Part shown: in pieces, positions 9,182-17,247 of the stretch
Position numbering within the stretch: position 1 is the first letter of the stretch
Layout of the letters: each line of letters starts with the position of its first letter
From: CAYRVF01 sp964427535
GTDB lineage: Bacteria > Chloroflexota > Ktedonobacteria > Ktedonobacterales > JADMIN01
Direction of reading: 5' to 3'
Length of the DNA stretch: 64,000 nt
Assembly: GCA_964427535.1 (NCBI GenBank)
Contig: CAYRVF010000002.1
Location: 21,495-85,494, forward strand
Notes under the pieces: generated by a model
Seen by the model: only the letters and a program-made list of their open reading frames with translations
Database searches by the model: none
What the model was told of the DNA's origin: nothing
Translations under genes and position numbers: made by a program

Positions 9182-9826
9182 ATGTCACCGCAAGATCTGA
9201 CTAACGCGATTGTCTCTGGCATCAACTCGGGGGCCGAGCAATTCCTGGAAGGCACACTTGCCGCTGTGTTGCCCATCGTCTGGCTGGTCCTCCTGGGCCT
9301 GCACCTGGGCCGGCCCTACATCCTGGATCTCATCGACCGCTTCACCCTCCGCCTGGGCGCGGACCTGCTCTGGCTGATCTACGTCGCGATACGCGACCTG
9401 CTGATCGTCTCGGGAGTGGTGATGAGCTTCATGTTCTTCTTCCCTGATGTCGTCGTCACCGATGCCCTACCGCTGACAGGCGGTCTCGCCGCCTGCGCGC
9501 TGTTCGGCGTGCTGCTCATCAAGTTGATGGGCGACCCGGACCACGACTCGCGGGCGTACACCGCAGTTACGCTTCTGCTGGGGCTGGGTGCGATCTTCTA
9601 CTTCGTGCCCTACGTCTTTGGTGTCCAGGCAAACAGCGTGGCGGCAGGCAGTGTCGCGAACGTGACCAGCTTCCTCGTCACCAATACCAATCCGTTCTGG
9701 GCGGTCGGCATCGCGTACGTCTCCATCGGCCTGCTCGCGGTCATGGGCGCGGTGGCGGTAGGCTACACGCTCATCACCGGTGGCCGTGCCGAGGTGCCCC
9801 AGCAGACCCAAACGCAAAACCAGTGA
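9182..9826 (+). CDS. membrane protein of unknown function, paralogue of the next gene
   Basis: The 214-aa protein has about five membrane helices (near 22-42, 65-90, 94-115, 125-145 and 170-195). I do not recognise a family. Shared blocks with the following gene are a PQD start, a GLHLGRPY or ILHLGRPY block, a LRLGAD block, then ALPxTGxLAA, and YxVPxVFGV before the last helix. The ATG at 9182 is preferred over 9176: GCGAGGAGGT ends at 9175, giving 6-bp spacing, and MSPQDL then aligns with MKPQDV of the paralogue. It starts 35 bp after the oxidoreductase, so an operon is likely. Confidence 0.7.
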   Translation: MSPQDLTNAIVSGINSGAEQFLEGTLAAVLPIVWLVLLGLHLGRPYILDLIDRFTLRLGADLLWLIYVAIRDLLIVSGVVMSFMFFFPDVVVTDALPLTGGLAACALFGVLLIKLMGDPDHDSRAYTAVTLLLGLGAIFYFVPYVFGVQANSVAAGSVANVTSFLVTNTNPFWAVGIAYVSIGLLAVMGAVAVGYTLITGGRAEVPQQTQTQNQ

Positions 9827-9932
9827 TCAGCGGGCGTAGTCCGAAGGCGCGTTCGACGGCTGTGAAGTATGGCGGAACGCGCCAGAGGTTCAGTCGAGGT
9901 AGAAACAGCTATCAGAGCGAGGAGAGCATCCC

Positions 9933-10601
9933 ATGAAGCCCCAAGATGTAGCCAACGCGATTTCGCAGGCCTTCGTGCAGGGTGGCGCGCAATGGGTGAT
10001 TGCGACGATTGTCGCCTTTTTGCCCGCACTGTGGACAGCGTCATTGATTTTACATCTCGGCCGCCCGTACGTGCTGCGGACGCTGCGGCGCTGCGGCCTC
10101 CGCCTGGGCGCGGATGTGTGGTGGATGTCGTACGTGTTGATGCGCGACGCGGTTCTGGTCGTGACGTTCGCGCTGAGCTGGATCTTCTTTGAGCCGAATA
10201 TTGTCCAGTCGTCGGCCTTGCCGATCACGGGCCCGCTGGCGGCGCTCTTTCTGCTGCTGGCGCTGGGGGTGAAGCTGACGCGCCGCGTAGACGACGACGC
10301 GCAGGCCTTCCGACTCTCGACGGTCTTCCTGATCGTGGGTGCCACGCTGTACTACGTGCCGCTGGTCTTCGGAGTCGAGGCGGCCAGCCAGGAGCACCTG
10401 TCGTGGTTTGCCACAAACCTTGTGAGCAACGCCAACGTCAACCTCGCCCTTGGCATTATGTGGGTCTCGCTGGCCGGGGTGGCGATCGTCGCGGCCGCCA
10501 TGTTCTTCAGGGCGCTCGCCTCGGCCAACCGCACGATGGCGAAGCGGCAGGCGCCAACGGCGGTGCCAGCTGTCCGCGAGCGTGCTCCGATTGCCAGCTA
10601 A
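9933..10601 (+). CDS. membrane protein of unknown function, paralogue of the preceding gene
   Basis: The 222-aa protein has the same helix pattern as its neighbour, with matching HLGRPY, LRLGAD, ALPITGPLAA and VPLVFGVEA blocks, so the pair arose by tandem duplication. The C-terminal 35 residues are basic and cytoplasmic-looking. GAGCGAGGAGAGCATCCC precedes the ATG. No cofactor ligands are obvious, and no conserved His pair suggests haem. With the oxidoreductase upstream it may form a membrane-bound redox module, but this rests only on gene order. A likely terminator hairpin follows. Confidence 0.7.
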   Translation: MKPQDVANAISQAFVQGGAQWVIATIVAFLPALWTASLILHLGRPYVLRTLRRCGLRLGADVWWMSYVLMRDAVLVVTFALSWIFFEPNIVQSSALPITGPLAALFLLLALGVKLTRRVDDDAQAFRLSTVFLIVGATLYYVPLVFGVEAASQEHLSWFATNLVSNANVNLALGIMWVSLAGVAIVAAAMFFRALASANRTMAKRQAPTAVPAVRERAPIAS

Positions 10602-10612
10602 CAAGCCCGCAA

Positions 10613-10638
10613 GGTCGCCTGGCCCGTCAGCGGCGACC
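10613..10638 (+). terminator. probable transcription terminator hairpin
   Basis: GGTCGCC (10613-10619) and GGCGACC (10632-10638) form a 7-bp inverted repeat with a 12-nt loop, just after the membrane-protein operon. No T-run follows, so strength is uncertain. Confidence 0.45.
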
Positions 10639-10766
10639 ACTTATGACCTTGCCCAAGGGCAGCTCCTGTACTGGGGCTGCCCTGTCGTGTAGACCTAGCC
10701 GCATACTGAACGCCGCGTGACGCGCCGGAGTCCTCGACCAGCCTCGGTGATAGAGGAGGTACAGGT

Positions 10767-11867
10767 ATGGCAAGCACTCCGCGCCCGCGCTTGACGTTTG
10801 CCTGCGAGCTGGATTCCGCGCGCCTCACGGCCCTCTTCTCGGACACGACAGTCATTCCAGCACTGCGTGAGCTGGGAGCCAGTATCGCGTTGATGCTCTC
10901 TGATCTCAGCGTGGAGCGTGCTGCCGTAGTTCGCCAGTTGAATGCCGCTGGTATTCCTGTCGTCGCCATCCCACTTGTCTCACTTGAAGAGGGCTACTAC
11001 TTTACGGCCGACAACGCGGACCGTGCGACCGCACGATTCGAGGAGTGGAAAGCCTGGACAGCCGAACACAAGCTGGTCTGGGCACGAGTAGGTCTGGACA
11101 TTGAGCCTGAGGCGCGCTTCTACCTACAGCTCATGGACAACCCGTGGGGGCTGCTGCCGATGCTGTTCTCGCGCGTGCGTGACAAACAGCGTCCACTGCG
11201 AGCGCGTGCGGCGTACGCCGAGTTGGTCGAGCGAATCCACCGTGACGGGTACACCGTCGAGAACTACCAGTTTCCGCTGCTGGCGGACGAACGCTGGGCT
11301 GGGTCGACGCTCTTGCAGCGACTGTTCGGGCTGGTGGATGTGCGCACCGACGACGAGGTGTGGATGCTGTACACGTCCGTCCTGCCAGGCATCGGGTCGG
11401 GCCTGCTCTGGAGCTACGCACCAGAGGCACAGGCGGTGGCTGTGGGGAGTACAGGAGGTGGTCCTGATATTCCTGGACACCCGACCGTACCCGCGCTGAA
11501 CTGGGATGCGTTCGCGCGGGACCTTCGTCTGGCCCGACGCTGGTGCGACGACCTCTACATCCACAGCCTAGAGGGATGTGTGCGACAGGTTTTCTTGAGC
11601 CAGCTCCGCACGTTCGAATGGGACCAAGCGGTCGCGCCCCCAACGACGGCATGGCTCGCCGCACGTCTACGCGACATCCTGCGTGGATGCCTGTGGGCGA
11701 GCGCACACCCGCGGCGTGTGCTCGCCATCACGGGCGCCGTGGCCGTGCCAGCCGTCCTGGCCGCACAGCGCGCAGCGGCGCGCCTAGCCGAGGATTCAAC
11801 CGTCCGCCGCGCGATGTTCAGTCATTGTCACTGGGTAGCGCGGCACGAGTACCTGCCTGCCAACTGA
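10767..11867 (+). CDS. hypothetical protein, possible TIM-barrel fold
   Basis: The 366-aa protein is not assigned to a named family. It has the rhythm of an alpha/beta barrel: strand ends such as RLTFACELD, ALMLSDL, GIPVVAIPLV, WARVGLDIEPEA, YTVENYQFPL, EVWMLYTSVLP and DDLYIHSLEG, several ending in acidic residues, which resembles glycoside-hydrolase-like barrels. This is a visual impression only. A hydrophobic segment near residues 315-335 could be a tail anchor. The start is well supported by GAGGAGGTACAGGT before the ATG. It stands alone between the membrane pair and a converging SRPBCC gene. Confidence 0.65.
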   Translation: MASTPRPRLTFACELDSARLTALFSDTTVIPALRELGASIALMLSDLSVERAAVVRQLNAAGIPVVAIPLVSLEEGYYFTADNADRATARFEEWKAWTAEHKLVWARVGLDIEPEARFYLQLMDNPWGLLPMLFSRVRDKQRPLRARAAYAELVERIHRDGYTVENYQFPLLADERWAGSTLLQRLFGLVDVRTDDEVWMLYTSVLPGIGSGLLWSYAPEAQAVAVGSTGGGPDIPGHPTVPALNWDAFARDLRLARRWCDDLYIHSLEGCVRQVFLSQLRTFEWDQAVAPPTTAWLAARLRDILRGCLWASAHPRRVLAITGAVAVPAVLAAQRAAARLAEDSTVRRAMFSHCHWVARHEYLPAN

Positions 11868-12018
11868 CCGCCTTTGCACGGGGCAGTACGTGTTTTCCCT
11901 GGTGTGCCTGTTCGTATGAGATGCCAACCGCTACGAACAGAGGCGAGCGACAGATCAGTCAGGATACACATGTAGCTTCCGCTTAGCTTCCGCTCTGCCG
12001 GTCGATAGGTGGCTCGAC

Positions 12019-12753
12019 CTATCCAGCCGCCGTCTTTGTCTCTGTCGTTGCCCGGACGCCTTCGTGAGCCACCTCTTGTGCGGCCACAGAGCCTCCTGCC
12101 TGCGAATGCTTCTGCACGGCGAGCGTCTCCGCGCGCCGTTTGATGCCGAGCAGCATCCTGCGTAACATGACAAACTCGCCGGGTTCGAAGAACAGGTAGA
12201 ACGGCACCATCTGGGGCGGAAGCATGCGCATCATGGTTCCCCAGCGCAGGTTGTAGCGCGTGCGCGTGATGAGACGTGTGTGCTGCGCGTCAAGCGGCTG
12301 GAGCGCGATCACCCAGCTGACCTCACCCCAATTCTCATGTGTGGCGAGCAGCAGGTAGCGCCGGGGCTCAAGCGCCGTCACCGGGCCAAGACCAGGCAGC
12401 ATATCGCCGGCCTTAAGTTCCTGGAACTCGGGCATGATGCGGTCTGAGCTCTTGATTCCCAGCCCCATTAGATTCTCGATCCAGTCGTAGCTGTAAAACC
12501 CGGCCCGGTCCTTCCCGATCTGTGCCAGCCAGGGCCAAATCTCTTCGGGCGTCGCCTGGACCGTGACGGCACGCGTCGCCATGAGCGTCGGGTGCGGCAC
12601 CACGTCGTCGCCTGGCAGCGCCTGCATTGTCTCCTCGTCGGTCGCGCCCCAGCGCAGGTGCCACGGGCGGATGACGAGCCGATACGCGAACAGCGAGGCT
12701 ATACTGGCCCCGACAATACTTCCAGCGGCCCAAGCGATGGTCTGCCGTTTCAT
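12019..12753 (-). CDS. SRPBCC (START-like) family protein with N-terminal membrane helix
   Basis: The 244-aa protein has an N-terminal hydrophobic stretch (about 7-26). An SRPBCC ligand-binding fold starts near residue 60 (TRAVTVQATPEEIWPWLAQIGKDRAGFYSYDW) and ends with the long helix near residue 185. The WPWLAQIGxxRAGFYSYDWIEN segment is typical of a polyketide-cyclase-like subgroup that binds small hydrophobic ligands. The ligand is unknown. The last 35 residues are low-complexity and polar. A GTGA-array promoter lies about 115 bp upstream on the same strand, placing it in the stress regulon. Confidence 0.8.
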   Translation of the reverse strand: MKRQTIAWAAGSIVGASIASLFAYRLVIRPWHLRWGATDEETMQALPGDDVVPHPTLMATRAVTVQATPEEIWPWLAQIGKDRAGFYSYDWIENLMGLGIKSSDRIMPEFQELKAGDMLPGLGPVTALEPRRYLLLATHENWGEVSWVIALQPLDAQHTRLITRTRYNLRWGTMMRMLPPQMVPFYLFFEPGEFVMLRRMLLGIKRRAETLAVQKHSQAGGSVAAQEVAHEGVRATTETKTAAG

Positions 12754-12866
12754 GTGACGAAACTCCTCTGCCTGACGTTCACTATTGTCCTTACCGTATC
12801 AAGCGCGGCCGCACGAGGTGGCATTCCCTGAGTGCCAACCGCATCTCGACTCCACGATTTGCCGTA

Positions 12867-12919
12867 AGTGTAGAAGGTGACGGTCACGAGGTCGTCACAA
12901 AGCCTGGTGATCAGGTCAC
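12867..12919 (-). promoter_or_regulatory. GTGA-repeat operator and -10 box for the SRPBCC gene
   Basis: Minus-strand GTGA half-sites lie at 12919, 12898 and 12887 (spacing 21 and 11). After exactly 10 bp comes TACACT (12872-12867). Confidence 0.65.
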
Positions 12920-13011
12920 ATCTGCCATGCGCGGCCGATTGGAGACACGCCGAGACTGAGGGCAAGTGCGCAGACGACCGCCGCCGCCATCAACGCCTTG
13001 CGGATACGCAT
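12916..13011 (-). CDS. 31-aa peptide resembling a signal peptide (small or truncated gene)
   Basis: An ATG at 13011 is preceded by GGAGGTGTGCT, a strong ribosome site. The 31 codons read as a textbook secretion signal: MRIRK start, a hydrophobic Ala/Val/Leu core, then a GVSPIGRA region like a cleavage site, and a TGA almost at once. Either it is a genuine tiny secreted or membrane peptide, or it is the 5' end of a secreted protein whose body has been lost. Its last codons overlap the GTGA operator of the next gene. Similar cases could be checked in relatives. Confidence 0.45.
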   Translation of the reverse strand: MRIRKALMAAAVVCALALSLGVSPIGRAWQM

Positions 13012-13026
13012 AGCACACCTCCGTTG

Positions 13027-13062
13027 CCTCTCCGCGAGAGCACCTTTGCTCCAGCGGAGAGG
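13027..13062 (-). terminator. perfect 9-bp inverted repeat (hairpin) between genes
   Basis: CCTCTCCGC (13027-13035) pairs with GCGGAGAGG (13054-13062) around an 18-nt loop. A second hairpin, CCTCCG-G-CGGAGG, lies at 13082-13094. Both follow the stop of the minus-strand secreted repeat protein at 13138 and precede the small peptide, so they probably end the upstream transcript. A regulatory role in the small-peptide leader is possible. Confidence 0.5.
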
Positions 13063-13137
13063 TATGCCGTTCTGAATTCCACCTCCGGCGGAGGGCGGGC
13101 ACGCGCGGGTCCGTCCTCCGAGTTCACTCGCGCGGCA

Positions 13138-14151
13138 TCAGAACCCCTCTAAGCGCGCGACGTTGAGATGATGGGCCGCGTCTGTCCCCGTCCAGGCGAT
13201 CAAGAGCCCCTGGTTGAAGGCCAGCTCTGGGCCGCCTAGCGCGAGGTCGGGCAGGATCGTCTTGGCCCCCGTCCAGCGGGGATAGTGCGACGTCCATTGC
13301 ACGTTGAGATGGTGGAGGTTATCGGTGCCGGTCCAGGTGATCCAGTCTTCGGGGCCACCTTCCGACTGGAAGGAGAGTTCGTCAGGCGCGGAGCCGCTCG
13401 TGTCGGAGGTCCCGCCGACGAGGGCCGAGGTGAAGTGGACGCCATCTGCCGACTGGGCCAGGTCGAGCACGCTCGTTCGCGTGGACCAGCCGAGGATCGC
13501 GGTCTCGACGGCAGCCTTGACGATCGTGGTGAGCGTTGGCCCGGCGTTGCTGCTGAACTGCGTCAGGATCGTCTTCGACCCAGGTGATAGTGACGAGGGC
13601 GAGATCGGCAGCACATTCAGCGAGTGGTTGGCGTCGGTGCCTGTCCAGGCGAGCAGGAGATTCCCATTGAACACCGCGAGCGCTGGCCCTGTGAAGCTCG
13701 TCTCATTCAGTGTCAGCTTCGTTCGCGCTCCATACACGTCAAAGAGCACATTCAAGCGATGTGCCGCATCCGTTCCGCGCCAGGCTACGGCGACGGCTCC
13801 GCCAGCGGGCGCGGACATGCGAGCGACGGCCGGGCGATCAACGGTCGTCTCTCCCAGCGTGATTTTGCTGCCATAGTGCAGCCCGTCCGCGCTGGTCAGA
13901 ACGTTGATGCGATGGACAGGATCGGTCCCAGCCCAGGCGATGGCGTTGCCAATACTCAACTGCGCATTGCCAGTGAAACCGGGCGCGGTGATGCTCGTCT
14001 CGTCGAGGATCACCTTGCTCGATTCCGTGACAACGGCGGCTCTTCCTGACTCTGCCTGCCCGATCGGTGCGGCCGTCATCATCCAACTGACGAGGGCCAA
14101 CAGGCTGCTTAGCACTCCAAGGACGACTTTCAGCGTCGTGCGTGCGCGCAT
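13138..14151 (-). CDS. secreted repeat protein (beta-propeller-like WTGTD repeats)
   Basis: The 337-aa protein has a signal peptide or anchor (about residues 6-32) and then about six imperfect repeats of 50-60 residues. Each is marked by a motif close to xAWTGTDxxHxLNV: AWAGTDPVHRINV, AWRGTDAAHRLNV, AWTGTDANHSLNV, a degenerate LGWSTRTSVLDLA, TWTGTDNLHHLNV and AWTGTDAAHHLNV. This suggests a beta-propeller or related lectin-like fold. No catalytic motif is evident. The ATG at 14151 was chosen because AAAGGAGC precedes it; a longer frame to 14187 has no such site. A GTGA-array promoter lies upstream at 14341-14393. Confidence 0.75.
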   Translation of the reverse strand: MRARTTLKVVLGVLSSLLALVSWMMTAAPIGQAESGRAAVVTESSKVILDETSITAPGFTGNAQLSIGNAIAWAGTDPVHRINVLTSADGLHYGSKITLGETTVDRPAVARMSAPAGGAVAVAWRGTDAAHRLNVLFDVYGARTKLTLNETSFTGPALAVFNGNLLLAWTGTDANHSLNVLPISPSSLSPGSKTILTQFSSNAGPTLTTIVKAAVETAILGWSTRTSVLDLAQSADGVHFTSALVGGTSDTSGSAPDELSFQSEGGPEDWITWTGTDNLHHLNVQWTSHYPRWTGAKTILPDLALGGPELAFNQGLLIAWTGTDAAHHLNVARLEGF

Positions 14152-14340
14152 GCGCGAGCTCCTTTCCATCACCTGTCGCCGCGACACTCGCTCGTCTGGT
14201 TGCCTCCACAGTGAGGCATGGGGCCTGCAGTCGCGCCACTGGGGAACGTGCGACGGGCATGTGAGCGTTCATAGCCGGAAGCGGCGGCGCCGGACGGGCC
14301 TCGATACGACAACCCGGCGTCGATCCACCGAGCAAGCTGA

Positions 14341-14393
14341 AGCATATACGCGTGCGCTCACACGGTCATCACGTACGGTTGGGAGGATGTCAC
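14341..14393 (-). promoter_or_regulatory. GTGA-repeat operator and -10 box for the secreted repeat protein
   Basis: Minus-strand GTGA half-sites lie at 14393, 14372 and 14361 (spacing 21 and 11). After exactly 10 bp comes TATGCT (14346-14341). Confidence 0.65.
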
Positions 14394-14887
14394 AGTGCCT
14401 ACTCGGCAGCGTCCGGACGCGATGCCCCACAGACGCGATAGGCGCTTCGAATCGAGGAGTGACGTTATTCACGCACGCTGATACCCTGAGGCGTGCTGTC
14501 GATGCCGCGGGCCGTCGTTGGAATCACGGCGTTGTCGTTGCCCGGAAGGCGCGAGGACTCATGGTGCACGGACGAGTATGGCAGGCGCGTCTGGCCCCTT
14601 CCTAGTCCAAGCGGGAGGTGTGCGGGCCACAGGCAGAGGGCGTGGAGAGCGAGACCGACACGCGCACGAGACCGGTGATCAGCGTGCCATCCGTGGAGAG
14701 GCAGACGCACATCGCCCTGCCTCGCATGCACGACTGGCGGGCGTGTCAGCCTTCTGCTCCCCATCGAGCAATCGACGAGAAGCGAGCCGACATGCCCGCC
14801 AACTTTCGAGGTGCCATCACCCGCAGGGGTGGTCCGTAGAGGCGATGGCAATCTCCTCGGGCTGCTTGCGCGCCCTATTTGCGCACC
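14394..14887. other. gene-free stretch
   Basis: About 490 bases with open frames on both strands but no ribosome sites, no recognisable protein features and Arg/Pro-rich translations typical of shadow frames. Nothing further was seen. Confidence 0.5.
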
Positions 14888-15448
14888 CTATTGGAGGGTG
14901 CTCTGGTAGGACTGCTGGGCGGCGACTGGGGCGGAGAGTGTCGCTGGCATCTCCGCGCCACCGACATCCACCTCGGTCGCGTTGTTGCGCCGCAGGATCT
15001 CTGCCGCCGCGTCTGCACGCTCGGCTGGCGCCTGCACCGTAACGAGAATGTGCCCGGCTTTGATGCCCTCGGCGTAGCGCTCGGCGCGTGCCTCCGAGAA
15101 GCCAAACCCGGTCAATGCCCCCACCATCCCTCCGCCGACAGCGCCCGCCGCCAGACCCAGCACCGTCGCTCCGACCCACGTCAGGAATGCGCCAGCCGCG
15201 ATGATCGGGCCAACGCCGGGAATCACGATGGCACCCAGGCCGATGAGCAGGCCTGCGATGCCGCCCGCCGTCGCACCGGTAATAGCACCGATTTCCGCTC
15301 CCGAGCCGGTTGTGAGTCCAGCCTCCTTTAAGACCTCATGGCGGGCCACGACGCCGATCTGATTCTTGGCAAAACCATTCTGCATCAGCTCGCTGACCGC
15401 GCGGTCCGCATCGTGGGACTGCTCGAACATCCCCAGGACAGTGGTCAT
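14888..15448 (-). CDS. general stress protein, glycine-zipper membrane-inserting type (YflT/DUF1269-like)
   Basis: The 186-aa protein starts with a ferredoxin-like alpha/beta part (MTTVLGMFEQSHDADRAVSEL...NQIGVVARHE). A long Gly/Ala-rich hydrophobic region follows (about 55-115: GAITGATAGGIAGLLIGLGA and so on). It ends with a second alpha/beta segment (HILVTVQAPAERADAAAEILRRNNA). This architecture is found in general-stress and DUF1269-like proteins. A paralogue with the same order lies at 62337. AGGAGGTCATCCT precedes the ATG at 15448, so a longer frame to 15628 was rejected. Upstream TCAC repeats are 13 bp apart and do not fit the GTGA array rule. Confidence 0.8.
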   Translation of the reverse strand: MTTVLGMFEQSHDADRAVSELMQNGFAKNQIGVVARHEVLKEAGLTTGSGAEIGAITGATAGGIAGLLIGLGAIVIPGVGPIIAAGAFLTWVGATVLGLAAGAVGGGMVGALTGFGFSEARAERYAEGIKAGHILVTVQAPAERADAAAEILRRNNATEVDVGGAEMPATLSAPVAAQQSYQSTLQ

Positions 15449-15712
15449 AGGATGACCTCCTTCTGCATGCCCGTCTGTCGGGCCATCTGTGTGCATTCGT
15501 GCGCTCAGCACTGCAGTAGACCGGCCACGCCGGAACGGCTCTGGGTCTGAGCACCCCAGTACTGCCGTCGCTTCACGGATACCATCTAGACCTCCCGAAT
15601 CCCTCTCAAGCTCACGTCTAGGTATCACAGTCGTAGCTCACGCTACGATAGGTCCATGCAAGCCGGCAGCTCTGTAAGGGATGACCTATCCGTGGTGCAC
15701 AACCACCGGGCT

Positions 15713-15744
15713 GTGAGGAGACTGTGAGGCGTCGAGCAGATACT
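15713..15744 (+). promoter_or_regulatory. GTGA-repeat operator and -10 box
   Basis: GTGAG at 15713 and 15724 (spacing 11), then exactly 10 bp, then GATACT (15739-15744). It points toward the small hypothetical gene and DUF72. Confidence 0.55.
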
Positions 15745-15877
15745 GGGCCTAGGGAAGCAATCACGCATCGGGATGCTAACCGTCCGTCCAAGGCTGCCCA
15801 GACGTCCACATATCGCCTGGAGGGAGAAGGCACAGCCCGTACTCACGGCGCCAGCACGCCTGCGCTACCTAGCCAAC

Positions 15878-16195
15878 ATGCATGCCGACCGCAAGAGCGT
15901 TGCACTGTATCAGTTGCTTGCCGACGTTGAGGCTACGGACGCCCGTCACGACGCCGGACTGCCTCCCAGTCCCTCAGTGGAACAACAGCGCACACTGCGT
16001 CCTGCTGCGGCCTCGACCGAGTCGCAGAACTGGTTGTCGGTGGCAATGGTGACGGCCAGTGACAGGCCCGCAGGGTCGACCGCAATGGGGCTCCTCGTGC
16101 CTAAGCGTACAGCGTACACTGGTACGGAGTTGTGGGCGGTGGTGCGCGTGACCAGCGAGACTGGCCTAGCATCGTACAGCGTCGTCGTGTCGTAG
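15878..16195 (+). CDS. hypothetical small protein (uncertain)
   Basis: A 105-aa frame sits downstream of a GTGA-type promoter and directly before the DUF72 gene. Its start (MHADRKSVALYQLLADVEA) looks helical and its end (ELWAVVRVTSETGLASYSVVV) looks like beta strands. The ribosome site is weak. The frame extends in phase to 15773, but that start would be only about 30 bp from the -10 box. An overlapping minus-strand frame is also open. I do not recognise it; the promoter position is the main support. Confidence 0.35.
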   Translation: MHADRKSVALYQLLADVEATDARHDAGLPPSPSVEQQRTLRPAAASTESQNWLSVAMVTASDRPAGSTAMGLLVPKRTAYTGTELWAVVRVTSETGLASYSVVVS

Positions 16196-16219
16196 GGCAG
16201 ACCAGGAGGAGGCACGTTC

Positions 16220-16987
16220 ATGCAACAGCCCACGCAGATTCGGATCGGCACCTCTGGATGGGCGTACCCGCACTGGAACGGGCGCTTCTACCCGCCGGAG
16301 CTTCCCGCGCAAAACCAGCTGGCCTACTATGCGCAGCACTTTGACACGGTCGAGATCAACGCCAGCTTCTATCGCCTGCCCTCTCAGGCGCAATTTGCTG
16401 CTTGGGCACGACAGACGGCGGCGGCCGAGGCCATGCCGGACTTTTGCTTTGCGGTCAAAGCCAGTCGCTATGTGACGCATCTGAAGAAATTGCAGGCGGC
16501 TGAGGAGGGGCTGGCACGCCTGCTGCATGCTGCTAATGGGCTGGGAAAGCAGCGGGGTCCCCTCCTGTTCCAATTGCCGCCCCACTGGAAGGTGAATGCG
16601 GCCAGGCTCGCAACGTTTCTGACTGTGCTGCGCGAGCTGGCGCCCATGAGCCAAGCCGCGTTCGAGTTCCGTGATCCCAGCTGGTTGTCACCCGAGGTGC
16701 TGCGTCTGCTCGACGACGCGGGCTATGCCCTCGTGGTTGCCGTTGGCGGCCCGACCCCGACACCGACCTCCCTCGATGTACCCCTGCCCGGGCGGTTCCG
16801 CTATCTGCGGTTTCATCACGGCGCCTCGGGCATTGGGTTGAGCGACGACGAGCTCGCTTTCTGGGCGGACCGGATCGTCCGCGATGCGGCAGCGGGGGTC
16901 GACGTGTACGCCTATTTCAACAACGATGCGGAAGGCTATGCGATTCGCGACGCCCTGCAGCTCCGCGCATTGATCCAGCGACGGTAG
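16220..16987 (+). CDS. DUF72 (YecE-like) family protein
   Basis: The 255-aa protein shows the DUF72 signature throughout: IRIGTSGWAYPHWNGRFYPP at the start, YYAQHFDTVEINASFYRLPS, FCFAVKASRYVTHLKKL, LLFQLPPHWKVN, FEFRDPSWL and VYAYFNNDAEGYAIRDAL at the end. The fold is a TIM barrel; the biochemical function is not established. Length is normal. AGGAGGAGGCACGTTC precedes the ATG. Its likely promoter is the GTGA element at 15713, shared with the small frame before it. Confidence 0.92.
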   Translation: MQQPTQIRIGTSGWAYPHWNGRFYPPELPAQNQLAYYAQHFDTVEINASFYRLPSQAQFAAWARQTAAAEAMPDFCFAVKASRYVTHLKKLQAAEEGLARLLHAANGLGKQRGPLLFQLPPHWKVNAARLATFLTVLRELAPMSQAAFEFRDPSWLSPEVLRLLDDAGYALVVAVGGPTPTPTSLDVPLPGRFRYLRFHHGASGIGLSDDELAFWADRIVRDAAAGVDVYAYFNNDAEGYAIRDALQLRALIQRR

Positions 16988-17247
16988 CGCACGCCGGCGC
17001 GCTCCCACGAGGACACAGACAGCGGTCGAACGGGAGGATCGAGTCGGGCGCGAGACGGGCGAAAGCGGACTCCAGAGCCGACACGCCACGAGTGAGAGAG
17101 AATGGCGCCCCATGTGACGGCTATCAGGTACTGGGATCCCGCTTCTGATCCAACGTTCTCGCCCTTTGAGGTGACGCCAACCCGTGACGCCAACCCGAAG
17201 TCTGTACCTTGTTCTTTCCTGTGTGCGACCCGAGGTCGCCGGAGTGC

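Noticed and set aside
15612..15641. Three TCAC words at 13-bp steps upstream of the glycine-zipper stress gene
   Set aside because: Spacing is 13, not 10-11, and no -10 box at the right distance follows, so it does not fit the GTGA array rule.
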